A stretch of DNA of 64,000 nucleotides. It comes from a bacterium. GTDB taxonomy: Bacteria > Hinthialibacterota > Hinthialibacteria > H5-UNCL2. The translations under genes and the position numbers were made by a program. The stretch is taken from assembly GCA_015075175.1 (NCBI GenBank), contig JABTUV010000006.1, positions 124,001-188,000 on the forward strand, read 5' to 3'. Positions 26,783 through 35,537 of the stretch are shown here, piece after piece. A model generated the notes under the pieces. The model saw only the letters and a list, made by a program, of their open reading frames with translations. It did no database searches and was not told the origin of the DNA. Each line of letters starts with the position of its first letter. The first letter of the stretch is position 1.

Positions 26783-29169
26783 CCGGAACGCTCCCGCAGG
26801 ATGCGCCGGTAGCGGTTGACGGCATCCTTGTACTTATCGGGGAAGCGCTCGGGCTCAAAGGTGCGGTCGCGGGCGGCGGGAGAGCCGGGACGACGCGTGA
26901 AGGTGTGCGAACCGGCCTCGGGTAGGGGACGGTTGGAATACGGCGCGCCGCCGCTTATGGAAGCCGTGGGCCGGTTGTCGGCGGGTCCAGCCGAACCGGC
27001 GGTCGACGGGGGCGCGTCGCCGCGCCGCGCCCCCGGCGCGGTCGACTCGCGCTCGGCGACGGTCCGCGCGGCTCCGACAGGCGTGGTGCCCGCCCCGCCG
27101 GCGCCGGCGCGCCGATCTGCGACGGCGGCTGCTCACTGCGGATCTCCTCAAGGGTCGGCGATCAGGGCGCCCAGCCGACGCCGCTCAGTCGCGTCCAGGC
27201 CCTCTTGGCGCGCCGCCTCGCGCGCCATGCGGTCGGTCGTCTCGGCCAGTCGGCGGGCGGCGGCGCGGGCGCGAGAGGTCGCCGTCCTCCCAAGGCCTCG
27301 CGCGCTCGCCGGCCTGTCGCTCCGCCGCCTCAGCCTGCCCTGCACCGGTCCGGCCGTCCGGCACGGCCGGTCCGCGCCCTCCTGGCGCGCCCGCCGCGCT
27401 TCCGCCAGCTTCCGTTCCAACTCCGCCGCCTCGCGCGGACTCGGCAACTTGCCTTCGGACTGCCCAGCCGCTCGGATGGTCCCCGAGCCTCCTCGGCCAA
27501 CTGCAGGAGCTCGCGCGCCGTCCCCGCCGTGCGCTCGAACGCTTCGACGCCTCCCGTGGAATTTCTCCCACCACGTAAACCGGCGAACTGCCCGCGTGCG
27601 GCTCTCCCGCCACCGCCGGCGCCCGGTCGTCCGCCCAGAGATAATAATAGATCGGCTCCCGCGGCGGCGGATACGGCATGGGACGACCCACGTAGGTTCC
27701 CACCAGCCCGCTGGCGGCCCCAACTGGTGCGGCGTCTCGCTCGACTCCCGGCTCTTTCCACTCGATACCTGGGCTCTACGCGGTTGATGCCGTGGTCGTC
27801 GCGGATGCCGTAGCGCACCAGAACCAGCGGCTCCCTCTCCGGATAAGACGTATCGGCGGCGGGAAATGTGATTTCGACGCGCGGCGGCTGGTCGGGCGTG
27901 AGGGCGATCTTCCAGCGCGCACGAAGGCTCGACGCCCGGGCCGGCTGGCCTCGGCGATCAATTCGCAGAAACAGGACTGCGGCGGCGCCATGTCAGCTTT
28001 TCCAGACTTTGGGACCCGACCAGCCAGCCCCAGACGGGCGCCAGGTAGGTCGCAGCCCGCAGGTCGGCACGCTCCGCCGCCGGCCCAGGGCCGGCTTCCA
28101 CTAGGTACTGCCAGACGACCCGCCGCGCCGGCTCCTCCAATTCCACCGTCCAGGCGATGCGCCCACCCTCGGTAAGGGCGATTTCGCCCGCGTCCGCTTC
28201 CACGGGTTGCGGCAAGCTGGAGGCGTAGGGTGGTGGCAGCGTCTCGATGCGCAGGTTGCGCAGCGCCACCGTCTCGATGGGCGTTCCCTGATACACTGGC
28301 GACTTGAGCCGCGACGCCTCAACGAAATACTCGAACCGGCTCGTCAAACCCGACAGCGTGCGCCCGTAGCGCCCTTTCGAGTCGGTTTCGCGCATCAAGA
28401 GGCGTTCCCAGTCGACGCTCAGACTGCGGAAGACCAGGACCGGCGGAGCGGCGATCTCACCGACAACCGCGGCCGCAATTTCCACCGGCTCGCCCTTGCG
28501 AAAGCTGAGATGGCCGGGAGAGACGGCCAATTGCACCGGCGCCGGCGCGTGCGGCGAAATCAGTCGCGCCGTGTAGCGGCCCCAGAGATCGGGGAAGGTA
28601 TAGGGCGTGTAGTAGGGCAGATACCAGGCGGCGGCAACGAGCGCCGCAATGCCGGCAAGCTCAAAGAAGGCGGCTCGCCAGGCGGACAGTGAAAGCAACC
28701 ACAGCCGCCGCGCGTCGCGTTCCGCCTCGCGGTAGAGTTGCAGGAGGAGCGGCGGCGAAAACTGTGCCAGTACGTCGCGCGATTCCCCGGCCAGGCTGAC
28801 GGCCGCGGTCAGGCGGTCGTGATGTCTCCTCTCGCGATCCAAGCGTTGGGCGGAGTCCAGGAGTGAGCTGATGCCGCGCCAAGCGGCGCGCAAGCGACGG
28901 CGCAATTGCAGGAGCAACAATACGGCGGCGCAGGCTGCCAGCGTCCAGCGCAGTATGGGCGCCGGATGCAGGCGGATTTCGGCCCAGAGCAGGAGCGCCA
29001 GAAGGAGCAGCGCGTCAAACGAGAGGCCCAGCGGCAGTCTCAACCCCTTGACCAGCCGCTCGACGCCCCGCAAAACCTCCAGGCGACGCCGCAGCCGCCG
29101 CCAGCACTTCTGCGCCGGCCCCGGCAGTCCCTCGCCTTCTCCCATCACGCGCACCACGGGCGCGGCCAT
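26779..29169 (-). CDS. DUF4175-like membrane protein, multiply frameshifted
   Basis: About 796 codons from ATG 29169 (MAAPVVRVMGEGEGLPGPAQ). The first 403 residues are in one frame: two or three membrane spans (LSFDALLLLALLLWAEIRLH, LRWTLAACAAVLLLLQL, FELAGIAALVAAAWYL), then beta-rich periplasmic sequence ending with NWLVGSQSLEKLTW-like text. Downstream of 27960 the reading continues in pieces in all frames: EITFPAADTSYPEREPLVLV, VRYGIRDDHGINRV, MPYPPPREPIYYYLWADDRA, then Glu/Arg/Ala-rich helices. The end is FPDKYKDAVNRYRRILRERS. The length, topology and neighbour DUF4159 fit the DUF4175 group. At least six indels lie between 26850 and 27980. Confidence 0.65.
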
Positions 29170-29242
29170 GCTCGCCTCCTGACGGTCTCATTATAGAAGA
29201 CGGAGTCGCGCCTGTGGAGGGGAATTGTCGGCGGGAGAAACC

Positions 29243-29371
29243 GTAACGCCGGCATCCTGCCGGGTTGCGCGTCGGCATCTCGCCGACACGCGTCGAGGTT
29301 AGAGTCAGAAAACCGATGGAAGCGTGGGGGCGGGACGCCCTCCACGCAAGCCGGCAAGATGCCGGCGCTAC
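29243..29371. repeat. GTAACGCCGGCATCCTGCCGG / GCCGGCGCTAC inverted repeat
   Basis: Left arm GTAACGCCGGCATCCTGCCG and right arm CGGCAAGATGCCGGCGCTAC enclose GTCGGCATCTCGCCGACACG and a middle segment, a MITE-like inverted module between the DUF4175-like gene and lptG. Same family as 16841 and 56238. Confidence 0.8.
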
Positions 29372-29405
29372 GATGCCGTCGCCGGAATGGGGCGCTACGA
29401 CCATC

Positions 29406-30494
29406 TCAGAACGACGACGAACGCTTCAAGAGGATCGCGCCCAGAATCCCGAAGAGCAGGTTGGGAATCCAGGCGGAGAGATGGGGGCCGGCGGGGGCGC
29501 GCGCCAGGCAGACCTCCATGAGCGCGGCATAGGCAGGGGCGGCCAGGATCGCCAGGAGGACCCGTCGCCCCCGCCGCTCCTCCCAACTGGAGAGCACGAC
29601 CGCCGCTCCCAAGAGCGTCATCACCAGCGCCGAAGCCGGCACGGCGAACCGCGCGTGCACCTGCGGCCACAGGTCGGCGGTACTCTCGTTGACCGAGCGC
29701 AGCACGCGCATGAAGTGAAAGAGCTGCTCCAGCGTCATGTCGCTGGTCTTCTGCTGATAGCGGGAGAAGTCCTCGGCCGTCTCCTCGATGGGATAGGAGA
29801 TGGGCTGGTCGCCTATGGGCTCCGCTTCGACCATGCGGCCGCCCTCATCGTAGCGATAGAGCATGCCGTGGAGGAAGTTCCATTGGCCGTGGTTCCAGTA
29901 AGCCTGGCGGGCGAAGAGGGCGACGCGGGGCGAGCGGAACCCGCCCTCGCCCATCTCCAGCATGACGAAATTGTGCAGGCGCTTGCGATGCACGAAGGCC
30001 AGCGCGTACAGCCGCCCGCCCGAGCCGCGCATGAAGGAGAGTTCCGAGGAGGGATTGGGCGTCCCGTGCTTGATGGTGGTCCAGAGTTCCTCGGCGCGGA
30101 CCTCGGTCGGCAGGGCCAGCGCCTCGTTCCAGGCGAAGCCGCCGACCGCGACGAGAACGCCGAACGCCGCCAGCGGCAGCGTGATGCGGGCATGCGAAAC
30201 GCCCGCCGACATCATGGCGGCCACTTCCCCCCGTCGCATCAGAATCCCCAGGTTGACGAGGACCGACAGAAAAACTGCGACGGGCAGGTATTGCACCAGC
30301 ATCTGCGGGGCGCGCAGCCCGAAATAGGCGACCGCCTCGCTCCAGCCCGCTTCCTCGCGCAGGAGTTCGTCGATGTCCTGCACGATCACGACGATCAGCG
30401 ACACGGTGACGACCACGGTCGCCGTGGCGGCCAGGCAGAGGGCCTGCCGCCGCAGGAGATACCAATCGAGAATCCTGAGGGGTCCGAGGCTCAT
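29406..30494 (-). CDS. lptG: LPS export permease LptG
   Basis: One of two permeases of the LptB2FG transporter that extracts lipopolysaccharide from the inner membrane. 362 residues, from ATG 30494 (MSLGPLRILDWYLLRRQALC), in the YjgP/YjgQ family. Three N-terminal spans (ATATVVVTVSLIVVIVQDID; LVQYLPVAVFLSVLVNLGIL; ITLPLAAFGVLVAVGGFAW), a periplasmic jellyroll with FVHRKRLHNFVMLEMGEGG, then three C-terminal spans (VPASALVMTLLGAAVVLSSW; LLAILAAPAYAALMEV; IPNLLFGILGAILLK). The motif MRRGEVAAMMSAGVS is the coupling helix for LptB. Its start lies 11 bases after the lptF stop, so they form one unit. Confidence 0.85.
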   Translation of the reverse strand: MSLGPLRILDWYLLRRQALCLAATATVVVTVSLIVVIVQDIDELLREEAGWSEAVAYFGLRAPQMLVQYLPVAVFLSVLVNLGILMRRGEVAAMMSAGVSHARITLPLAAFGVLVAVGGFAWNEALALPTEVRAEELWTTIKHGTPNPSSELSFMRGSGGRLYALAFVHRKRLHNFVMLEMGEGGFRSPRVALFARQAYWNHGQWNFLHGMLYRYDEGGRMVEAEPIGDQPISYPIEETAEDFSRYQQKTSDMTLEQLFHFMRVLRSVNESTADLWPQVHARFAVPASALVMTLLGAAVVLSSWEERRGRRVLLAILAAPAYAALMEVCLARAPAGPHLSAWIPNLLFGILGAILLKRSSSF

Positions 30495-30505
30495 CGCCTT
30501 GCCAG

Positions 30506-31684
30506 TCAGCCGTTGAGGCCGAGTCCGACCAGGAGAAAGAGCATCGGCGCCGTCCACACGCCCAGGGCCACGGGCAGGGAGCCGCTCTCCGCCAGGTTGA
30601 CGCAGGCCTCCGAGGAGATGTAGTAGGCCAGGAGAATGCCTATGGCAAGAACGAAGCTTACGGTCTTGCGGCCCAGGCCGGTCAGGATGCCGAGAGGCGC
30701 TCCCAGGAGGACCAGGACCACGGTCGCCGCGGGATGGGCGAAGCGGCGATGCCACTCGATGAGAAAGCGGCGGCCGCGCGCGCGGAACTTGGGGTTGCGG
30801 TGCATTTCCGAGAAGCAGCGCTCGGCCTGCAGGGTGAGAAGCGACGTGGGAGTCCCCTCCTCGCGCGACAGGGTACTTGTCACCATGCGGGTGATATCCT
30901 TGTGCACGTTCAGGTAGATGCGGCCGCGGGCGAACGTGCCGAAGGCGTAGCCGGACGGCTGCGGCCAATGGAAGGCGCCGTCGGTGAGGGTGAGTTCCAG
31001 TTCGCGCGAGGCGCCGCGCAGCATCGCCTGCCCGTAGGGCGCGCAAAGGAAGTAATCCACCGCCTGGTCGCGGCCGCTCCATCGCCCGCCCGAAAGCCCG
31101 TAGAAGACCACGTCGGCGAGCGCCCCCGTCTCCGGGTTGACCTGGCGTACGAACAGCGCGTTGTTGTCGATGAGGTTGAACTGGCCCGCCTGGAGCACGG
31201 GATAGTGCAGCTCGTCGATGATGCGGTCCACCTGGCGCCGCTGCACCTCGACGGCGCGCGGCGCCACCCGATGGCACCAGAAGAGGAGAAAGAGGAGGCA
31301 GAGCCCCGCCAGCGTCAGCGCGGGCAAGAGCACGCGCCAGTAGGGCACGCCGGAGGTGAGCATGGCGTCGATCTCGCGCTCCTCGGTCATGCGTCCATAG
31401 ACGAAAAGACAGGCCAAGAGCAGCGCCATGGGCAGGGTGAGTATGGTGAGCCGGGGCACGAAGCAGAGGAGAAACTGTCCCACCGCGGCGGTCGAGATAC
31501 CGCCCAGCCGCGCCCAGGCCAGCGCCTCAAAAAACAGCGGGAGCGTGAGAATCAGCGTGAATCCGCCCACCCCCAGGAGCGTGGGCACGGCCAGTTGGCG
31601 GAAGAGATAGCCGGACAGAATCCCCCACAGGGGCCGCCGGCCCCGCCGCAACGCATGATCTGTCGCTGAAAGTGAACCTGACAT
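30506..31684 (-). CDS. lptF: LPS export permease LptF
   Basis: Partner of LptG in the LptB2FGC lipopolysaccharide exporter. 392 residues. Six spans arranged 3+3 around a periplasmic domain. Coupling-helix motif YGRMTEEREIDAMLTSGVPY, jellyroll region DNNALFVRQVNPETG, and the last spans AATVVLVLLGAPLGILTGLG and FVLAIGILLAYYISSEAC. The start at ATG 31684 has no ribosome site; the ATG is the last GAAATGTCAG of a tandem repeat array (31678-31852). A start further inside is possible, but no good candidate lies before the first span. Confidence 0.85.
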   Translation of the reverse strand: MSGSLSATDHALRRGRRPLWGILSGYLFRQLAVPTLLGVGGFTLILTLPLFFEALAWARLGGISTAAVGQFLLCFVPRLTILTLPMALLLACLFVYGRMTEEREIDAMLTSGVPYWRVLLPALTLAGLCLLFLLFWCHRVAPRAVEVQRRQVDRIIDELHYPVLQAGQFNLIDNNALFVRQVNPETGALADVVFYGLSGGRWSGRDQAVDYFLCAPYGQAMLRGASRELELTLTDGAFHWPQPSGYAFGTFARGRIYLNVHKDITRMVTSTLSREEGTPTSLLTLQAERCFSEMHRNPKFRARGRRFLIEWHRRFAHPAATVVLVLLGAPLGILTGLGRKTVSFVLAIGILLAYYISSEACVNLAESGSLPVALGVWTAPMLFLLVGLGLNG

Positions 31685-31852
31685 TTCGCCCGCGTTCTGT
31701 CACTCCGACCGCGTTCTGTCACTTCGACCGCGTCTGTCACTCCAACCGTGTCTGTCACTCCGACCGTGTCTGTCACTCCGACCGCGTTCTGTCTTTTCGA
31801 CCGGCTCTGTCATTTCGACCGCGTCTGTCATTTCGACCGAAGGGAGAAATCT
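31678..31852. repeat. TGTCACTCCGACCG tandem array, module 4
   Basis: About nine tandem 18-20 bp units (TCTGTCACTCCGACCGTG and variants) ending in the family arm TGTCATTTCGACCGAAGGGA. It overlaps the first bases of lptF. Only one arm of the inverted repeat is present here. Confidence 0.85.
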
Positions 31853-32006
31853 TTCCCTGCCGTGCTCGCGCCGTTCCAAGCGTGGTGTCCGCAACTCGTC
31901 GTCCTCTCGATACGCGGAGTACCGCTACTCGAGGGCTCGGTTTCTCCTCTCTCGCAGCTATTTCTTGAGAAAACGGCTCTAGTCTCCGAGCTTCGGCGCT
32001 CGAACC
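31685..32006. other. Intergenic region made almost entirely of repeats
   Basis: 322 bp between lptF and the DUF2298-NHL gene stop: the tandem array to 31852, then a repeat of another family at 31901-31977 starting GTCCTCTCGATACGCGG with GCTACTCGAGGGCTCGGTTT, which recurs at 54941-55051. No gene or promoter was recognised. Confidence 0.6.
31901..31977. repeat. CTCTCGATACGCGG...GCTACTCGAG repeat, copy 1
   Basis: Begins GTCCTCTCGATACGCGG, continues CGCTACTCGAGGGCTCGGTT and ends TTTCTTGAGAAAACGG. Copy 2 at 54941-55051 has the same ends with a longer middle. Confidence 0.75.
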
Positions 32007-35000
32007 TCATTGCGGCAACCGCAGGGCGAGGATGCGATGGGCGCGCATGTCGCTGGCATAGACGAGGCCGCCGGGGCCCAGCGTCAGTCCCGTGGGCGCG
32101 ACCAACTGCCCGGTCCCGAGCACCGCGACCGGCCGTCCGTCGGGATCGTAAACCAGGATGCGCCCCTTGAAGGCGTCGGAAACCAGCACCCGCCCCTCCG
32201 GCGTGACGGCCAGCTTTGGCTCGCCCATGAGATCGCCCGGCGGATAATCCACCGGCCAGTCGGCAAGATAGCGCAACTCGGCGTCCAACACCACGACGCG
32301 GCGATTGTCGCGATCCAGGACGTACACGCGGCCGTCGTGGAAAGCGATGCCGGTGGGATTGGAGAAGCGTCCCGGACCGGCGCCGCGCTCGCCGTAGACG
32401 CGCAACAGTCCGCCTTCCGGCGACAACATGCGCACCTGGCCGTTGCCGGTGTCGGCGAGATATAGGCGTCCCGACGCTGGATCGCGGGCGATGGCGCGCG
32501 GGCCGTAGCCGATGCCTTCCGTCCAGACCGCCGCGAAGCGGCCCTTGGGATCGAACACCTGGATGCGGCCGTTCCAGGTGTCCAGCACGATGATCCGGCC
32601 CGAGGCGTCGGTAATCACGTCGTTAGGCTCACGGAACTGCGATTCGCCGCCGCCCGACTCTCCGAAGGCGAAGAGGAACTTGCCGTCCGGCGCAAACACC
32701 TGCACGCGATGGTTGAAGGTGTCGGCGACGAAGAAGCGCGAGCCGTCAAAGCGAATCCCGCGCGGCTCGCGGAACTGGCCGTAGCCGAAGCCGTCGCCGC
32801 CCTCCAAGAGCGACATGCCCGCCTGCGCAGGCTCGTCGGCGGGCGCGACCTCCTCGACCTCGGTCATGTACTCGGCGGAAAGGTTGCGCCGCACCTGGTA
32901 GACGCCGTATTCTCCGCGACGATACACGACGTCCAACACGTCGCCGTAGCGCGAAAACTTGCGGTGCACGTTGCCGAAGCGCCGCAGCTCCTGCGCTCCC
33001 ACGTAGATATAGTCCACGCCGTAGTCCTGAAGGAGCCGGACCACCCGCCGCTTGTCCTGGCTGGAATAAATGGCGATGGCGTCGCGCTCGCGTTGGCTGA
33101 CTTCCGGATCGGGATGGCTGCGCTCCTTGCTGTGGTGCGGCCAGCCCAGGATGGTCGGCAGTCCCGTCATGGTCGAGATGCGCGAGGTCTCGTGCCAGTA
33201 GGAAGTCCCCGGCGCCTCCAGCACCGTCGGTTGACCGGGAATATTGAACGTCAACCATTTCATGGCCCAGTAGTTGTCGGGGTCCTGTTTCTTGAACCAG
33301 GAGAGGCCGTCCAGGCCGGGGATGTCGCCGTTGTTGGTCTTGGAGCCGATGCCGCGCGTGATGGTGTAGCTGCCGACGATGGGGAAGACGAGCGTGAGCG
33401 GCAGGAGCACGCCGAAACCGAAGAGGACGAGGGCTGTGCGTCCCAGTCGGCGCGCCTGGGCCGGGAGGTCGTCACTCTCAGGACGGCTACGGAAGCGGAT
33501 GAGGAGACCCATCGCGGCCCCCGCCGCCAGGGCCAGGTAGGTCCACACTTGCAGATAGAATTTGAAAACCGTGTTGTAGCGATGCTCGGGATAGCCCCAG
33601 GTCTCCTGAATGAAGAAGAACTCGACGCCGGCGGCGATCCCGAGTCCCACCCAGGCCAGCGCGGCGGTCGCCGCCTCGCCCGGCCGGCGGCTGGCCAAAC
33701 CGTACCACATCGCCCAGACGACGAAGGGCAGGAGCAGGGCCAGGAGGCGATAGTCCAGCGTGACCGGATGCGTCAGGTGGTGGATATTGACCAGGGCTTG
33801 TCGCACGGAAGGCAGGCTGTAGTAACGCGAGGCCAGGAGTCCGAACAGGAGCAGCGCGGCGAAGAGGCACAGGCGGATGAAGCGCGCCCGCCAGACGTCC
33901 GCCTCTGGAGATCCCCCCCAGCCCCCCTTGTTAAGGAGGGAGCGTGGACTGCGGCTGCTTGCTGCCGCGTTTGATCCCACCCAGCCCCCTTCGTTAAGGA
34001 GGGAACAGGCGGTTGCGTCTTCCTCAATGTTCGGTTGCCACAGCCGCGCGATCAAGTACCACGCCACGAAAAAGAGCATGGCGCCGAAGATGAGGGCGAA
34101 GATGTCGGGCGGCGTGTTGCTGCCCCACGAGCGTTGGACCGCCCCCAGACCTACTTCCACGCGCGAGACGAAATTGACATGGAAGGGCGCATACAGCGCA
34201 AACGCCCCAATTACAACCATTCCCAGCGGCAGGATCACGCTGAAGCCGAGATTGCCCGCGGCCAAGAGCGCCCGCCGGCCCCATGTCCCGGCGTTGAGAG
34301 GAAGTTGGTTGGAATGTTTCACGTGAAACATTTGCCACAATAGTACAAAAAGGAGCAAAAGCGCGGAGGCGGGCAAGTCCCACGTGTTGACGCAGATGAT
34401 CGCACCCAGCGTGAGCGACAAGCACCCCAGCGCACACCACCGCCGATGGGGTCGTCGGTCGGCGGGTAGGCCCAGCATCGCCAGCGCCGTCCCGATAAAG
34501 AGAAGCACCAGCGGCATCACCAGCATGTGCGCGTGCAGGTCGGCGAAGAGATAAGTCCAGGAGGGAAACTCGTTGGCCGCCGTGCGCGTGTTGGGGATGA
34601 TGTCGTGGCCGGCGCGCCAGAAGAAGCCGTCGTCGAAGCGCGCCTCCTGTATCGGCGGACCGCTGTAGAAAATCACGCCCGACTTGAGAATCTGCCACAG
34701 ATGGCCGAAGGCGGCGCTCCAATCGACGTTGCCGTCCACAAAGACTCGCCGCGCGAGCTCATGGTAGCGGGAGTTATCGGTGCGAAACTGGGGCGAGTGG
34801 TTGTAGAACCAAATGGCCGCCGACCAGAGGCTGCCGCCGACCGTAAGGAGATACGCGCCTGCCGTCGCCGCCCATGCGCGACGGCAGGCATGGAGAATGA
34901 TCGAGAACGCCGCCGCGCCCACCAGCGCCGGTACGGTCGCCGCCGCCAGGTTGTAGAGAAACTCCACCCCGATATTGAGCAGCTTGCCCGTCGCGGCGAC

Positions 35001-35537
35001 CAGCGTATGGCCGAGATAGTAGTAATTGACCGCATGGCCGGCGTACCACGGATCGCGCAGGGGGAAATACTCACTGCGATAGGTCGCGGCGAGAAAACTG
35101 AGGTCCATCGGCTTCTCGCCCCAGTAAACGTCCGGGTTGTGCATGCGAATCGTGAGATAGAAGCCGAAGATCGCCAGATAGACCAGTTCGCAGCCGAGCA
35201 TCCACTTCCAGCGCTGCGTGATCGCCTCGGCGATGGCCGCCCGTTGCCGCCATGCGGCGTAAGCGGAAGCGCCGAGGATGACGGCAAACAGCGCCAGCGT
35301 GAGTCCCCGCGAGAACGGCGCCCATCCCAGGCTGGGTATGATCCACGCGCCATAACCCAAGAGGAGCATCGCCAGCGGCCGCGAAAGTCCCCAGCCGGCG
35401 TCGGGCAGATGTCGCGCGAACATGAACACGATGGGAAACCCGACCAGCGCCAGGAGCTGAAAGAAGAAGAACCACCGCCGGCCGGGATGGCGCGCGGTGC
35501 GGTCGAAGATGCTCCGCCCTTCCTGGTGTTTCAGCAC
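32007..35537 (-). CDS. DUF2298 polytopic membrane protein fused to an NHL beta-propeller
   Basis: 1176 residues. Residues ~15-830 form the DUF2298 (Chlor_Arch_YYY) membrane domain, with about 18 hydrophobic spans and conserved loops YWGEKPMDLSFLAATYRSEY and DPWYAGHAVNYYYLGHTLVA. From ~880 to the end there are six NHL-type repeats (FREPRGIRFDGSRFFVADTF; GRIIVLDTWNGRIQVFDPKG; RLYLADTGNGQVRML), a likely extracytoplasmic propeller. DUF2298 proteins resemble GT-C transferases, but their reaction is not established. The gene is third in an operon with a GT39-like gene and another DUF2298 gene (overlap 7 bases). Two CCCCCTTGTTAAGG repeats (33911-34003) are inserted in frame near residues 510-545 (CSLLNEGGWVGS and RSLLNKGGWGGS). 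It also carries a parS site. Confidence 0.85.
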   Translation of the reverse strand: MLKHQEGRSIFDRTARHPGRRWFFFFQLLALVGFPIVFMFARHLPDAGWGLSRPLAMLLLGYGAWIIPSLGWAPFSRGLTLALFAVILGASAYAAWRQRAAIAEAITQRWKWMLGCELVYLAIFGFYLTIRMHNPDVYWGEKPMDLSFLAATYRSEYFPLRDPWYAGHAVNYYYLGHTLVAATGKLLNIGVEFLYNLAAATVPALVGAAAFSIILHACRRAWAATAGAYLLTVGGSLWSAAIWFYNHSPQFRTDNSRYHELARRVFVDGNVDWSAAFGHLWQILKSGVIFYSGPPIQEARFDDGFFWRAGHDIIPNTRTAANEFPSWTYLFADLHAHMLVMPLVLLFIGTALAMLGLPADRRPHRRWCALGCLSLTLGAIICVNTWDLPASALLLLFVLLWQMFHVKHSNQLPLNAGTWGRRALLAAGNLGFSVILPLGMVVIGAFALYAPFHVNFVSRVEVGLGAVQRSWGSNTPPDIFALIFGAMLFFVAWYLIARLWQPNIEEDATACSLLNEGGWVGSNAAASSRSPRSLLNKGGWGGSPEADVWRARFIRLCLFAALLLFGLLASRYYSLPSVRQALVNIHHLTHPVTLDYRLLALLLPFVVWAMWYGLASRRPGEAATAALAWVGLGIAAGVEFFFIQETWGYPEHRYNTVFKFYLQVWTYLALAAGAAMGLLIRFRSRPESDDLPAQARRLGRTALVLFGFGVLLPLTLVFPIVGSYTITRGIGSKTNNGDIPGLDGLSWFKKQDPDNYWAMKWLTFNIPGQPTVLEAPGTSYWHETSRISTMTGLPTILGWPHHSKERSHPDPEVSQRERDAIAIYSSQDKRRVVRLLQDYGVDYIYVGAQELRRFGNVHRKFSRYGDVLDVVYRRGEYGVYQVRRNLSAEYMTEVEEVAPADEPAQAGMSLLEGGDGFGYGQFREPRGIRFDGSRFFVADTFNHRVQVFAPDGKFLFAFGESGGGESQFREPNDVITDASGRIIVLDTWNGRIQVFDPKGRFAAVWTEGIGYGPRAIARDPASGRLYLADTGNGQVRMLSPEGGLLRVYGERGAGPGRFSNPTGIAFHDGRVYVLDRDNRRVVVLDAELRYLADWPVDYPPGDLMGEPKLAVTPEGRVLVSDAFKGRILVYDPDGRPVAVLGTGQLVAPTGLTLGPGGLVYASDMRAHRILALRLPQ
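33911..34003. repeat. Two CCCCCTTGTTAAGG repeats inside the DUF2298-NHL gene
   Basis: ATCCCCCCCAGCCCCCCTTG with TTAAGGAGGGAGCG (33911-33943) and CCACCCAGCCCCCTTCGTTA (33977-33996), flanking GACTGCGGCTGCTTGCTGCC. Together they form the composite repeat of 12974-13090, here kept open as coding sequence. Confidence 0.85.
34315..34330. promoter_or_regulatory. parS: parS site (ParB binding site), inside the DUF2298-NHL gene
   Basis: TGTTTCACGTGAAACA, identical to the site at 7251. It encodes FHVKH in a cytoplasmic or periplasmic loop between two membrane spans. The two sites are 27 kb apart. Confidence 0.92.

Noticed and set aside
26779..28000. Several small genes in the DUF4175-like region
   Set aside because: The pieces in three frames follow each other as one protein and end at the expected 4-base overlap with DUF4159.
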